Assembly: GCF_037126465.1 (NCBI RefSeq)
Contig: NC_088201.1
Span: 23,358,550-23,422,549, forward strand
Direction of reading: 5' to 3'
Origin: Ornithodoros turicata
Lineage: Eukaryota > Arthropoda > Arachnida > Ixodida > Argasidae
Length of the DNA: 64,000 nt
How positions within the stretch are numbered: the first letter of the stretch is position 1; each line of letters begins with the position of its first letter. This document shows, one piece after another, positions 45,605-57,694 of the stretch. The notes under the pieces are model-generated. The model was not told where the DNA came from, did no database searches, and was given only the letters and a program-made list of their open reading frames with translations. A program made the translations under genes and the position numbers.

Positions 45605-47429
45605 CAGTAACTATTGACGTCAACTAGGCACACGACACTAGTGACGCCAATGACTTCACAGACACCACGTCGACGTTCCGCATAATGACGGCGTACGGTT
45701 GGCGAAAACTAGGTATTCGCCACACATTTACTCGCACTGCCAGTGTGACACACGCGCCAGGAGGTATACGGTGTACCTATGTTAAGTACTTTGTCATGTT
45801 GTCGCTTTTGGTGTCTCAGTCGTGTAGCGGACAAAAGTTTCGACGCGCTTGGACTGTGGCGCTTATGTCCGCAACAGCTGCGAACTGTGAGCTCGTTCTT
45901 ATCCTATACTTGTTTACAGTGTACTGCATATGGAATGCGGAATGCAATGTGCAATACAAAAGAAGACAGTTTAACTCATCCCTCTGCAGTCCCCTTTCTC
46001 GAGAAACGAAATGGATTTTCAATCAGTCCAAGGGGGAACAAAAGCCGCACTGTCCATAAATAACTCAAGTGATCCTTACAAGCATTGGTTGACAAGATGA
46101 CTTCTTGACTGGGCAAGCAGAAGGGAAACCCAATTCCTTGTATATAAGACGGGCGGGCTGAGAGGGGATAAACTGGGATCAAACTGTCCCCTACCGGACG
46201 TGACCGGAGAAATGGTGACCTCCAAAGAGGGATGCCCGACCTAAGCTGGCTTTGCTGTCGGCTATTTTTAGCGGAATTTAGGTTTGATGTGCAGGACGCA
46301 TCACGTCCTCAATATAGGAGATGGAAATGCTACAAATTTATGCGATTTATTTTTTATTTTTTGCCGGTGTGTTTGTCGGTTGGTACAAATTGTTTTGCTG
46401 TTACAATTCTAGAGCAAATGCAGCTTCACTCATGATGTTTCTACAGAATCAAATAGAATTAATTAATACAATTAAAATAAATCGGTAAAATATTAATCGG
46501 GAAAATAAACGGCTGCCCTTTGAATACTTGGTATCCCTGGTTTCTTCCATGTAGAAAGAAAAAGAGCGTGAGGTTAAAGCGTAAAAAAACAGCATAGAAT
46601 AGATTTTTTATGGCAGTGGTTGGAAGACAGTGTCATGATGCTGGTGTGATATACTCTTGTGAACAGCATCCAACTGTCGCTGCGCTGTAAAACTCAGTTA
46701 ACTCTTCTTGCTTTTCTGTTTAAGCTTTGTAGTTGTCTGCTTGTTCCATTAGATGCCTTTACTGGGGAGAAGAAAAAAGTACCCCATTATTATACGTTGC
46801 ACTATTTTCGAAATTTTGGTATTAGTTGTTCCTGTTTATTTTCCCCCAGGTTACGAGTATCAAAGTAACCATCCTGGCACCGCTGGGTGTTTACATGCCC
46901 AGGTTTATCGTTTATCTAACCTAAAACAATCTGTATCGCAACCTTAGTGAAGCACAAATATAATCGCGGCGATGTCGTGAAACTCCCAGTTTCCTTTTTG
47001 ATGGGATTGTTGTATGCACAGAATCTCAAATGACAATGAACGTGAATGAACAATGAATGTGACAATGAACAATGTGATGTATGTAATGTGAATCTATACA
47101 CAATGAACGGTATAGTGGGTGCACGGCAAGCAGGTTTCTTTCGTGCATGGTGTAGACACCGACAACGTGAGCCAAAATTGCGAGTACTTACGAGTTTTAA
47201 TAGATCACGAAATGTCATCTCGTAGATTTTGAAATATACTGAATGATTGTTACGCACGTCGATCTGGTAGCTCTTTATCGGTATCTCTTTTACACTGTTG
47301 TCGCGTTTTACTAGCTGAGAAATTAAATAGGGGTAAAAACAGATTTATACCAAAGAGCTATGTTTAATAGAATGCATAACTCTTTGGGTCCAATTTTTTT
47401 GGTAGCAGGTTACAACTCGGAGGGTCGCA
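45605..47429. other. No gene recognised
   Basis: A TATATAAG at about 46140 could be a core promoter, but no gene follows it. Low-complexity AATGAACGTG-like repeats occur at about 47035-47105. Confidence 0.45.
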
Positions 47430-47530
47430 TAGAACAACAACAACAACAACAACAACAACAAATAAGTAATGATGATGTTGTGGGATGTTTCGCCGTTGAG
47501 GCGGCACCCTATCCCATTGTTTTAAGGGGT
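47430..47530 (-). mobile_element. Family Q retroposon with long CAA tract
   Basis: About ten CAA units, then AATGATGATGTTGTGGGATG, TTTCGCCGTTGAGGCGGC and CCCTATCCCATTG. Diverged from the 36.6/42.57 kb copies but with the same order of blocks. Confidence 0.65.
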
Positions 47531-49928
47531 GAAGACGGTGAATGATGATGATCGCGTAGAGCACTACTGGCAACTTATTTGCAACATAGAATTTAAATTT
47601 ACGCGTGCGAGAAAACCAAACAAATATGGTTTTCGGAAGAGACCCAGGAGGCCCACTTCGTATAAACTTCATGCTTCTTCCCCCCCCCCCCCATACATGT
47701 GTTCATGTTATTGTTTGTCACAAAAGATAAAAGAATGCCTGCATAAAGTTGCTAGTGATGAAGAATTACACGGGTACCGTGAGTGGTTTTACCGGTGACC
47801 TTGTTCGTCTCTCTTTCGTGTTTCTTTGTTCTTATTATAACATGGTCGGTCGACAGACCCCAACTACCCGAAATCGCCAACGGTCAATAGTCGCCCATCC
47901 GTGCTTCACCAAGCCTGTCGAAATTGAAGGATCCTGCTTCTTGACCGACTGGAGTGGGCGTTTGCGTTTCCTGATTATCTTGGGAAGTCTCTACTGACCT
48001 ATCACTGCTCAGAAGCGCAAATGTTCAACCAATAAGACTATGACTTCGCTGATCAGCGCAGTTAGGCAATAGTTTAACAACTTCAGCAAATGACTCCAAC
48101 ACTCTAAAGTTTGTAGCATCTAACAGCACGACTGGAATGATCTCGGAAGACGTAATTAATATGCTATAGTGCTTTCCTCAAGGAAGGCTCTTAATCCTGG
48201 TGGTAGTCTTTCTGTTTGAACTAACCAAGTTGTCTGCAACTCTCTTACCGAACTAATTTCGCTAGCTAGGTGAGCGAGCTTCTATGGCAGAAAGTTCTTC
48301 GGCAAACAAGGTGCAAGTAAAACGTGTGCTTGTGTTGGCTTTTATAGAAGTTTAGTGTGAAGTCAAAATTCAATCTCTGTCGCCACTATCGAATCCGTAG
48401 CATAGCTAACCGTTGCAACCCGCTGTAGAGTACTTTACAGTTAAATATAACAACATCTCCTCCTCCATCAATGAATATCTTAGCTGCTGCCGTATTCCTT
48501 CGCAGCCACACCCTTTTCCATGACGATGAATATGAGAGATAAACACGATGCAGTCCGTGGAGCTTAATAGCGTTCTATGGAAGCAAACTACAAATCAGCG
48601 GCAATCATGCATGAGTAAAGCGTACGCTGTTTTACATGACATGTGTTATACCCTTGTGTGCTGTGTTTTTGCCTACCGTTCTGATGATGTCTCACCGACT
48701 CCACTGACTATCGACCCGTTTTCCGTATTTAGCATCGTTCATTACCTCATCATCCGGACACCTCTCATCCTGCCCATTGTGCCTTGGGATAGTGGGCCGC
48801 ACCTTATGTGGCGAATTTCCCCATTCATCACCATTAATTTATCTGTGGTTGTTGTTGTTGCAATGCTTAACATGATCGTTTGCGCCCATTTTTCGCCACC
48901 AGACGCAGGGTCTCTGCCTGTTCTGAAACTTCTTGACGACAACCGGTCTCATGTTCGAGCTGTAATTCAGTAACGTAATTTAATGTAATCATAGTTATCG
49001 CATCAGGTCTTCAGAAGGCAATGAGGCAGAGGCCAACTCTGATGGCGGAAGACGGTCCCATATCATAATCTTTTTGTATGTGCCTCTTTCTCTGTGTGCG
49101 CGTCTGTACAATGCTTAAAAAGGCGGCGGTACCTTTCTGAAGAGAATGCTTTAGTACCACTTTATTTATTTTTGAATACTTTGTTTGTTGTAGGACCTTT
49201 CGAATCTTCTATAATTCAAAGCTCATCCAACTTATTTTTAGACATATATAGAAGAACGTAAGAAGGCACGGACGGACTACACGCGGACACCGTTAACTAT
49301 ACAACAGAGATCTGTTGTAGTTGAACAGATAGGCAGTCGTGGTTAAACACTGTCACCGTGTATAGTCCCCTTGTTGTGTTCGTTAAATTTGTACTACACC
49401 TATAACTGACCACGTTCTTCTAGTTTTATTCTTACTTAACTTATTTCTGTTTCTAGATAGCGCTTGTGTGTGTGTGTGTGTGTGTGCGCGCGCAACACCG
49501 CGGGTGGGCATTACGTAGAACACCAGGTGGCCATAAAGCGATTACATCAAAAGAGTAGTAGTAGTACACAAGCTGGAGAGGATGCTGGAGCAGGGTGGGT
49601 GCCCCACCTCAAAAGAAGTACTATTGGTTTGCGTTGAGGAGGTCTTGTATTATACGAACCCGTTGATGCAAGATAGTTATGTATCCATTTAATTAGGGCA
49701 CACTGCATAGCAACGTGGTTTGTCGGGTTGCATTAAAATTGTCTTAAATACACATTCCCGTACTAGCTGTACTAACACTTAAATACAAAAACCTTTAAAT
49801 TCTCATCGACTGTGACTGCGGCATTCACTATGGGCACATTGCGTAAGTGCCTAAGTCATTTTAGCAAAGCTGTGCAAGGACTGAGGACATTGTAATGTCG
49901 TCCTTGTATCAATAAGCTACACCAGATT
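47531..49928. other. No gene recognised
   Basis: Contains a GT microsatellite at about 49466-49490 and a poly-C run near 47681-47691. A 141-codon plus-strand frame (48548-48973) shows no domain. Confidence 0.45.
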
Positions 49929-50222
49929 AAAAAAAAAAAGAATCCGTGTCAGCTGTGGCTATGAGCGGCGTACAGACGTGGACAGGACAGCAGGAAGGAG
50001 TAGAGGACAGGGGGGTTAGTATACGTCCTGGGCCGACTTCAAGGGGAACTGTACCGACATTCGTCTGGAAAGTCTACCGGAAAACTGAGGGAAAACATCA
50101 GACAGCACAGCCAGCGGAAGGATTCGAACCCACCACCTGCCAGTCTTCAGCACGACCTTGGCTACCACCGACGAGCGGACGCTTTAACCCGCTCGGCCGT
50201 GACGCTGGTGCTACGCCAGCTC
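49929..50222 (-). mobile_element. SINE family 1, minus orientation
   Basis: The reverse complement carries the B-box region (GGTTCGAATCC), GCTGTGCTGTCTGATGTTTT, GAATGTCGGTAC, AAGTCGGCCCAGGACG and the 3' end near GACACGGATTC with a homopolymer tail. Confidence 0.85.
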
Positions 50223-50302
50223 CTAATGGCAAAGAGCCGGTGCGGGGGTGTATACCTTACAGTATTCCCGTAAGCTCACCGCAACGTTGATAATCTCAAC
50301 AT

Positions 50303-50400
50303 CCCCAAGTAGTGCAACGTACTGAACGTTCATGTGCATGCCCTTGTGGTGAGACGAAGCCCTCCACTTGTCGGCGGAGATCTTATCAGCACTCATCAGT
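50303..50400. mobile_element. Fragment related to the 52.9-kb TIR element
   Basis: CCCCAAGTAGTGCAACGTACTGAACGTT matches by eye the left arm of the element at 52875-53027. No right arm is present. Confidence 0.4.
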
Positions 50401-50548
50401 GCTCAGCAAAAGCCTTAGCGTGAACCATTGAACACGTCATCCCAAACCCTCTAAGTATCATGCCAATGATGAGGACGGTATGAAAGACGGCAGTTGACGA
50501 AAAAAAGTACCGTTGGCGGGACTCGAACCCACGCCTCTCTCATTGCCG

Positions 50549-50712
50549 GTGGGGCAGGATGAGACACGGGGCAAGACGCGACATTTTTTGCACGACGACA
50601 CCTGTCTCAGAGACGCGTTGCTCCATGCGCTTGAAACTTTACTCATAGGTGGCTCCGCATGTCCTCTTTACTGCAGGTGAGAATTGTCCGGATTGGTGTA
50701 TGCGTTGAAGAA

Positions 50713-50744
<32 letters not shown>

Positions 50745-51623
50745 GGAGAAAAAAAGGGTTACTTCTGCATGGAATGTAAAGACCCGCACAAAAGGCGCGA
50801 TTTTCTGTAGTCCTTTTTCTTGTCATCTGTGCAGCAGCGTTCCGCAGGATTATTCTGTCAATGTAGCTTCACATTCTGTTTCTTTATTCAATCATCTAGA
50901 TATATGCAAACTATGGGCACTCTTGGTTTTCCGGTGTTGAACAGAAAAATTAATTAATCCGATGATATGCACGGGGCAAGACGCGACAATTTCATGTAAT
51001 ATAAATTTAATGCAACTTAAATTTAGTGTAATTTAGACACGGATAAGTCAACCGTTAGGTGGCTTTATGCTTGTGTATGCTTGTTCCTCAGATATTTCTT
51101 TTTTTTTTTTTAATACTGCCTAGGATTTTCCAGCTAAATTTCCTGTTTCCTAGGATATTTCCAGCAAAGCAGAAGCGCACGTAAAAGCCAGCGACCAGCG
51201 ACACATCTGACGGTGGTGCCTTGTTTGCAAAGGATGGTGGAGCAAAATAGCACTGTGCTGTGTGTGGTTTCGTTGCACAGCGTGTGTGCGGTGGGCTCAA
51301 GGAGGTTTTCTAGGGGTCCACGGGCTTTACTTTGTCTGCTTGGATTGCAAAAACTAATTTGCATAGTTCATTACCACGGCATGTCTCATCTTGCCCCACG
51401 CGATGTCTCGTCTTGCCCCGAGGGTCGGGGCAAGGTGAGACAATCTGCATTTTTGAATTTCTTGTTCTGTGGTTATTTTAGACCAACTACGTCCGCTATG
51501 CATTTACAGGTCAGAAGCTCTCGAGCCCTGAGAATGCGTGGCCAGTTTTTTTTTTTTTTTTGAAAACAGGAAAAATAAAAATTTCATAGTCAATTGCAAA
51601 TTTCTGTCTCATCTTGCCCCACC
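50549..51623. mobile_element. Putative non-autonomous TIR element, about 1.1 kb
   Basis: Left GGTGGGGCAGGATGAGACA and right TGTCTCATCTTGCCCCACC are 19-bp inverted termini with one mismatch. The words GGGGCAAGACGCGACA (50569 and 50975) and CTTGCCCC/GGGGCAAG (51385-51440) recur inside. Ends of this sort occur in other invertebrate DNA transposons, but I cannot name the superfamily. A GA microsatellite (about 50708-50746) lies inside. No transposase is seen. Confidence 0.55.
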
Positions 51624-52874
51624 TTACCCTATTATACCAATTACACTGCGCCGACATCGCACTCTCGTCAACATACCAAGGCCGTGTTTTGGGCGTTGGT
51701 GAGGCTTAAATGTTGTGTTTGTCTTAATTGTTTGTTAACTTTCTCCAAATTACATTACGATGAGGACGGTGCCCAGAAGAAGAAGAAGAAGAAGAACGGT
51801 CGAAATATCGGCTGCTCTCGTCTTGAGGCTTTACATTTCCTCACCGGTCCGCTGGATTTTCTACCTTTTTACGTTAGCGATTTGTAGTCACGTACGTAGT
51901 ATAGCTGTTTCCTTGTTGCCTTCTAGCTGCAGCACAGTGGATCTGGCTTAGACACGTATGCCCCACAATTCAGAAGCCTAAGCGATTAACTAATTAGACA
52001 TAATCGTAGTCAGCCAGTACTGGTCGTGGTCCGAAGTTGTGGTAGGAAGAAGCGGAGCTGATGGACAGATACATAGTTCTTTAGGGTTATGTATGCTTTA
52101 CGTGCATCTGAAAAGTCACACAGCCCGCGCTATGGAGCACCAGCTTCTTCTTTCAAAGAACAGCTAGGCTGGACGTACAGTACTAAATTGAACACTTAGA
52201 CAAGTTATTTCACAGCACATATGGTGTCTGTAAAGATGATGTACGAGACACGTATAGAGGTCGACAATGAAGGACGCTTTAGCCAAACTACAAAGTTTCC
52301 AAGTAAACTGTTAAATCTGTTGGTTCTCATCTCAAATCATGCCGAGTTTTGCCGTCCGCAAAATAAGGATCAGTATCGGTTCACATGAGCAAGCAAGGCA
52401 ACTGATTTTGCCCGAACATATAAGAACCACGGTATCAAGTTAGCAACACACGTTTGCTCCTTGCGTTACTTGCACGCAATGCTATACAATGGACTTACAC
52501 GCCTTACACTGCCTATAGACAAACCTACACTGCTAGACCAGTGACAATCCACTTCGTCCATATCAACGCGGCACCAGCGTGCCCTTTTCACTCACATATT
52601 GGGCAGTTCATCCCACTGTTCTATAGTGTTCAATAGTTCTGCGTCATCATTGCCGTAGGTAATGCCCTAAGCCACTCAAATAGAAGTGCAACTGTATCGT
52701 TATCGACACAATCGCGACAGCGATAATGAGGCGCGGTATGACTAGAATGCTCTAAACTTTCCCATTAAATGCTGCCTTTCTTGATGTAAGAGAGTTCTGT
52801 TACACTGGAAACTAATAATATCTAACCTCGTGGGTACAAGTATAATCAGTTCCTGGTACAAGTGACGCTACCTA
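51624..52874. other. No gene recognised
   Basis: Intergenic. A GAA-type trinucleotide tract occurs at about 51775-51795. Confidence 0.45.
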
Positions 52875-53027
52875 CCCAAGCAGCACAATGTACTGAAAGT
52901 CGAGTGCAATAGGGGTGGACGGTATGTGTCTTATCGATGTTCCTTAGTTTCACGAGTCTGTTCAAGGCCTTCCACCTACCCGTCCACCTCTATTGCACCC
53001 GACTTTCAGTACATTTTTCTGCTTGGG
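52875..53027. mobile_element. 153-bp TIR/foldback MITE
   Basis: Arms of about 48 nt with tips CCCAAGCAG and CTGCTTGGG; TGTACTGAAAGTCG and its complement lie within. A unique spacer of about 55 nt separates the arms. A truncated relative lies at 50.3 kb. Confidence 0.8.
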
Positions 53028-54205
53028 ATCCTCATATACGGACGAATTACCCTGAAGGCTGTGTCATGTCGCTATTCGTCATAAATTGGCTCCAATAGTG
53101 CCTTCTGCCTTCTTGGCTTGTGCATTTCCTGCCTCATTGTCACATGTAGCATGCGAAGCGAAAAGAAAAGCCAACGGGAGTTGGGGCTAAGAGCGCACAG
53201 CAAGCAAGTATATCATCCCGTGGAGGACAACAGTATGCATGCCTACGGCTTGAGCGACACCATGTGGAGATGCGTATAGGGAAATCGCATTTTCGCGTAA
53301 AATATTAGTCGACCTGCAGTTACCTGCACTGAGGTAACCGCGTAGACGAACTGCCATTTCCTATTATAGTGACAGACATCACACATCTTTGGGGGTGTTT
53401 TGGTTCAAGGGCGCATCAACACCTCCTTCCCAGTGACATTCAATAGTCGATAGCAGCGGCACCGAATTAGCATTTTTTTGTCACGGCATGAGGCAATTTG
53501 TACGGCTCGCCATAAAGCTGTGGCGCAGCATGCCTTCGCTGTTATTGCTGCGTAGTTTTACAGGGTACCCTACCAACGATTTATTTGCTGGAAGACGGCA
53601 TCCGGCGTCGATGGCGCGTGCGCCCTTCCATTCACGCCCGGCGTAGACAAGTCAGTACCGTTGGTGTGCATCCTTAGATAGACATAGTATGAAGCCGTAT
53701 GTGGACCCTTTCATGTTGAACCAGACTTGCCTCTTTGCACTGTAGATAGGCTCTCGCGCTTTTGTAGCCATCCGTGGTAGAGGCGTATACTTTGTGTGGC
53801 CGATAATGAGGGTTGTAGCTAGTATCTTTACTGAGCCAGTGCCGTAGAGTGTGAGCTTATAATCGCATAATAAACTTGTTCCTAAACATACACTCTAAAT
53901 ATAATTTGAGGACTATAGAATGTCAAACGGGCACAATGCATAATAATGCACGGCACACCGCTGAATATCTTAAAATGCCAATTCAGAACTTTACATCCGC
54001 ACTATTAATGGTTGTATGAAATCGCACGAAGAAAAAAGAGAGAGAGAGAGAGAGCGAAAAAAGGAAAAATTAGCAGAACGCCTCTAACTCCCTTGGGTAC
54101 CCATGAATAGCATAAGAGATTCTTTAACCAGTGAAACTTCAGGGCAATCGCTATTAGTCGGCGAAGTTTGAGGTGAGCTAAAGGCCATTTTCCATGGCTG
54201 CGACG
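53028..54205. other. No gene recognised
   Basis: Intergenic. AG microsatellite at about 54036-54054. Confidence 0.45.
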
Positions 54206-54217
54206 CAATGGAAATGT

Positions 54218-54432
54218 GCAGAGATTGCAATAGTATTCACGCTGTGAGAGCAACAAGTGAGAGGTATGAGAATTTTAAACGTTGCAACGTAATAGAAGTG
54301 ACACTAACCGTAGCGGTATTATCAGCGAACATAACTGAGCGTAACTTCAACGGAAAGAAGAATGGCGAAAGCTATTACCCCGAAACAACACTATGTTTAG
54401 CGCATACAGCATGCTATGAAAAAATTCCGTAA
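54218..54432 (+). CDS. Candidate coding block, unassigned
   Basis: An open frame after a TGTGCAG acceptor-like site runs about 70 codons, with two closely spaced regions of beta-strand character (RCNVIEVTLTVAV and NFNGKKNGESYYPETT) and one N-glycosylation sequon. The look is that of a small secreted beta protein, but no family motif is firm. The frame ends inside the left tip of the neighbouring foldback element, so it may be truncated by it. Confidence 0.2.
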
Positions 54433-54703
54433 TTTTAGTCACAAGTGTCTGCTAACTCTGTTACCGGCATATGTGCAGTAACCTAGTTACTGCAAAAAAC
54501 TCCTTTGGAGTGCAACTGTACAGCTCCCATAAGCGAAAATAATGACACTTACACTAAGGGACATCAAACTGAGAAAGCCCAGTCCGGAACTGTGCATATT
54601 ATGCACTCCAAACCGATGTTGTGCAGCATACAGGTTACCGCACATATGCCGGCAACAGAGTTAACAGTCACTTGTGCAGTAAAATTACGGAAATTTTTCT
54701 TAC
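54413..54703. mobile_element. 291-bp foldback MITE
   Basis: Arms of about 115 nt: TCCGTAATTTTA at the tips, TAACTCTGTTRCCGGCATAT and TTTGGAGTGCA inward, each repeated in complement. The loop is about 60 nt. It is non-coding and has no clear target duplication. Confidence 0.8.
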
Positions 54704-55595
54704 AGTACACGTTTTAAGGTTTCATCAAATATATGAGAGCTAGGAGAGAAGCAAAGGGCCACAACAAGGGAATACTTATCTAACGTACTGCCTCATCTAA
54801 AACGGCGAAGAACAAAGGACAGCAGATCGTTATGGATGGGATCATGGGATGCATGCGCGAAGAACATGCATACATATTTGTACCGATCAGGTACGCGAAT
54901 ACGAAATGGCTCGCACGTTGGACCAAATTTGTGACGGTGTAGCCAAACAAGAATAAGTTGTTAAAAATGTATTGAATAGCCGAGGCAAGGTGGGGTTGGG
55001 TGGGCACATGCCTCCCCCTCCCCCCCCCTACACATACTTTACTGTAATTAAATACAGTCGATTTCTACTAATTTGCTATACCAATTGCGCACCGGTAAAT
55101 GTTCCTGCTCACCCCACGCTTTTCGCATGTAAAAAGGGCAGCTACAACTTCGCTGTCTGCAATGACAATTGATAGCATTGTTGCGTTTCGCTTTGTTATC
55201 ACAGCCGCTGCGCTTGGCCAACAAATGACGTGCTACCTTCTTTAAGAGAGCAAACATTGCAGATTCAACAATTACATATGGCATGCAATGCCTGTCGTAC
55301 AATGACAATTTGCTATTGTTACGCCTGTGTTACCCGAACGAATGACACACTTGAAAATACCGCACGAATATCGCTGCTCGCAGGGTATTTTTGCCTTAGA
55401 GAAGAGCAAGCAGTTTTCATTATCCTATAGGCGGCAGAGATTCAGTGGCGGGGGAGGCGGCCAGCCATAAATTTCCATGCCATAGAGCAAATTTACAGAA
55501 AACGCTCCTGAAATGGTTAACGAGCCTTCAAAAATTGGCGACAGGGAAGACGAAAGACGGCGAAGCCTTACGGTTGATTATAGAAAGTTTTTCGT
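54704..55595. other. No gene recognised
   Basis: Intergenic, with a C-rich tract near 55013-55028. Confidence 0.45.
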
Positions 55596-55597
55596 TG

Positions 55598-55703
55598 TAG
55601 CACACGCAAGGAAGTATAGCGTGTTCACATTGCGCACGCGCTATATACGCAAAGTCACGTTCTGCGCATCTGAATTGTACACCCGCTATTTCCTTGCGCA
55701 CGC
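55598..55703. repeat. Foldback with GCGCACGC words
   Basis: CACACGCAAGGAAGTATAGC at left pairs with GCTATTTCCTTGCGCACGC at right, arms about 45 nt with mismatches. Vocabulary is shared with the MITE at 21.8 kb. Confidence 0.5.
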
Positions 55704-56123
55704 TAAGCGATTGCGTACGGAGTATTAAAACTCTGATGTTTTCCTATGGTACGAAAGCAGCCTCGCGAAAGAACGGTGAATTCGTGTGAGAATATGTGCA
55801 TGCGCCGGCCAATGTAAACTTGTACATGTTTTGCTTGTAGCGTATGCACACGTAAAAAAGTCTACACAGGCGACAAAGACTGTGTCACAGGGTTGTTATT
55901 GGAAATGTCCCCCTTCGTGTGTCGTTTTCGTCAGGCGTTCCTTCATAAGTTTTGACGTTTCGCCGCTAATACCTTCAGGGTTGCTAAAGCGTATAATTCG
56001 CGTGTCAAGCGGCATGCAGTCGAGCCAGGGCTGAGCAAAGGCCTCCACCGAAGTTTGCGCTTATTTTCGTGTCAGTCAGCTGAGCAACAATGTGCGGGCA
56101 CAGTGCAAAAACAGACGGAAAGT

Positions 56124-56390
56124 TCAAAGTGACAATAGGGTAACGAGTACGCGCGAGACCATGACGGCTTTCCCCTTCATGAGCTGCTCCGCCTGTAACC
56201 GGAGCTTTCCCAACAAGGGCATTATACGGTTTCGGGTGGCAGTGAAAAATGTATTGCTCGGATCCTTGTGCTCGAGCAGTTGCCATGTGCCATCGTCTTC
56301 TACGAAGTTATCCCCTTCGTGCACCATGATTTGTACGGAGAGAACAGAGCCTTCTTGCAAGGATATGGCGTCTGCCCGTCTCCGCGCTTT
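56124..56390 (-). CDS. Candidate coding block, unassigned
   Basis: On the minus strand, after a TGA at about 56391, an open frame of about 88 codons reads ARRRADAISLQEG, then SVQIMVHEGDNFVEDDGTW, then MPLLGKLRLQAEQLMKGKA, and ends at a TGA near 56124. It has balanced composition and looks more protein-like than its surroundings. No family is recognised. It may be an exon or a fragment of a mobile-element protein. Confidence 0.25.
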   Translation of the reverse strand, partial: KARRRADAISLQEGSVLSVQIMVHEGDNFVEDDGTWQLLEHKDPSNTFFTATRNRIMPLLGKLRLQAEQLMKGKAVMVSRVLVTLLSL

Positions 56391-56599
56391 CCCGTCTCAA
56401 GCTCCGAAGTTCAGTATTTATGTGCAAGTTTGTCTGCAAACTATCCCTTTTGTAGAACATAGGAACGGAATGGAAGCAAGCTGGCGTAGGCTGGTTTACA
56501 ACGAGGGTTAGCCGAGGTAAGTTATATACAAACATGGACGACACACACACATATATCATAAGCCTCCAACGCCCAAGGAACAACGAAATTCGAATACCT

Positions 56600-57167
56600 C
56601 AGGAAAAAGGTGCTGACGCCAGGAATCGAATCGAGACCCTGCTACCGTTACATATTGGGCAACATACTGTTGGCAACATTTCACTGAGTCTGGAGAAATG
56701 TGCAGACGGACACGTACGACCGGACAAGACCCGACCCGTACGATTGTTACTGTCCGTGTGTATGTGTTCCCAGACTCAGGGGAATGTTACCGACAACTAT
56801 CTAGTTTGATTTGCCCCATCCTCAGGCCCGCCGTTTGTCTTGTAGCCAACTGAGAGTGAGAGTACAGGAGTTGCAGAGTTGCCTATAGGCTATAACGTAC
56901 ACGAGGCTGACTTCACCAGATCTTCTACAAAATTTTTATACATTACAGTGGAGATGCGGTATTTTGGTGTTCATTTCAATGGGAAAACATCTCAATATTT
57001 TTCTTTTGCAAATCAATCAATCACCGGGAAAAGAAAGTAATTTGCACGAGCCACATTGAGTCGCTGCAAAGGTTCGAGAATACCTCGACGACACCGCTAT
57101 ACGCTCTGCTGTGCCCTTATCTCACGTTAGCCAACATCAGAAGTTGGGGTGTGGGAGTCGAGGTATA
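56600..57167. other. tRNA-like B-box fragment and flank, no gene
   Basis: On the minus strand GTCTCGATTCGATTCCTGGC with a following TTTTT (about 56603-56640) resembles a tRNA 3' half and a pol III stop, but the T-arm stem does not pair, so I read it as a SINE remnant. An imperfect inverted repeat spans about 56690-56790. Confidence 0.35.
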
Positions 57168-57340
57168 CAGTGAACCCTCGTTAATATGACCCCCGATAAT
57201 CTGACATACGCGCTTTACGACCATACTCCTGGGGAACAATGCAGTGGAACCTGTGCAAATATCCCCCGTTAATATGACAATTCCGCATTATGACCAAAAT
57301 TTTCGGGAACGACCATGGTCATAATAACGGGGGTCCACTG
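57168..57340. mobile_element. pogo/Tigger-like MITE, 173 bp
   Basis: Termini CAGTGAACCCTCGTTAATAT and the complement of CAGTGGACCCCCGTTATTAT are typical of pogo-group elements, and TA precedes the left tip. A second, partial terminus (CAGTGGAACCT .. CCCCCGTTAATATGAC) lies inside at about 57241-57278, so the copy may be composite. Confidence 0.75.
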
Positions 57341-57387
57341 GTAGTTGGTTGTAAATAGACTCACGTTTTCGTCAATAACAATGGAGG

Positions 57388-57694
57388 GATTTTTTTTTTA
57401 AATTCCGTGTCAGCGCCGCGAAGCAACTATCACTATGAGTGGCGTACAGACATGGACAGATGGAGAGAGGGCAGCAGGAATGAGTAGGGGACAGGGGGGT
57501 TAGTATGCGTCCTGGGCCGACTTCAGGGGGAGCTTTCGGGGTGAAGAGTGCGGACATTCGTCTGGAAAGTCTGCCGGAAAACCCAGGGAAAACCCCAGAC
57601 AGCACAGCCCGGGCGGGGATTCGAACCCGCGTCACCTCCCAGTCGCGGCGTGGAAAGCGATTATCCTAACCGCTATGCCATGGGAGCTGGTATA
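57388..57694 (-). mobile_element. SINE family 1, near-complete, minus orientation
   Basis: The reverse complement starts CCAGCTCCCATGGCATAGCGG (A box), has GGGTTCGAATCCCCGC (B box), the full body and GACACGGAATTTAAAAA at the tail. With the copy at 5.2 kb it defines the family. Confidence 0.9.

Noticed and set aside
45685..46059. 124-codon plus-strand frame with a hydrophobic segment
   Set aside because: No signal peptide at the start, no family pattern, and a competing frame of similar length overlaps. It lies just after an old MITE.
50506..50540. GGACTCGAACCCACG resembling a tRNA 3' half
   Set aside because: No cloverleaf can be drawn around it: the A box and acceptor stem are missing. It is probably a SINE remnant.
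56603..56660. Possible minus-strand tRNA gene with TTTTT stop
   Set aside because: The T-arm stem bases do not pair and no 5' half with an A box is found at tRNA distance.
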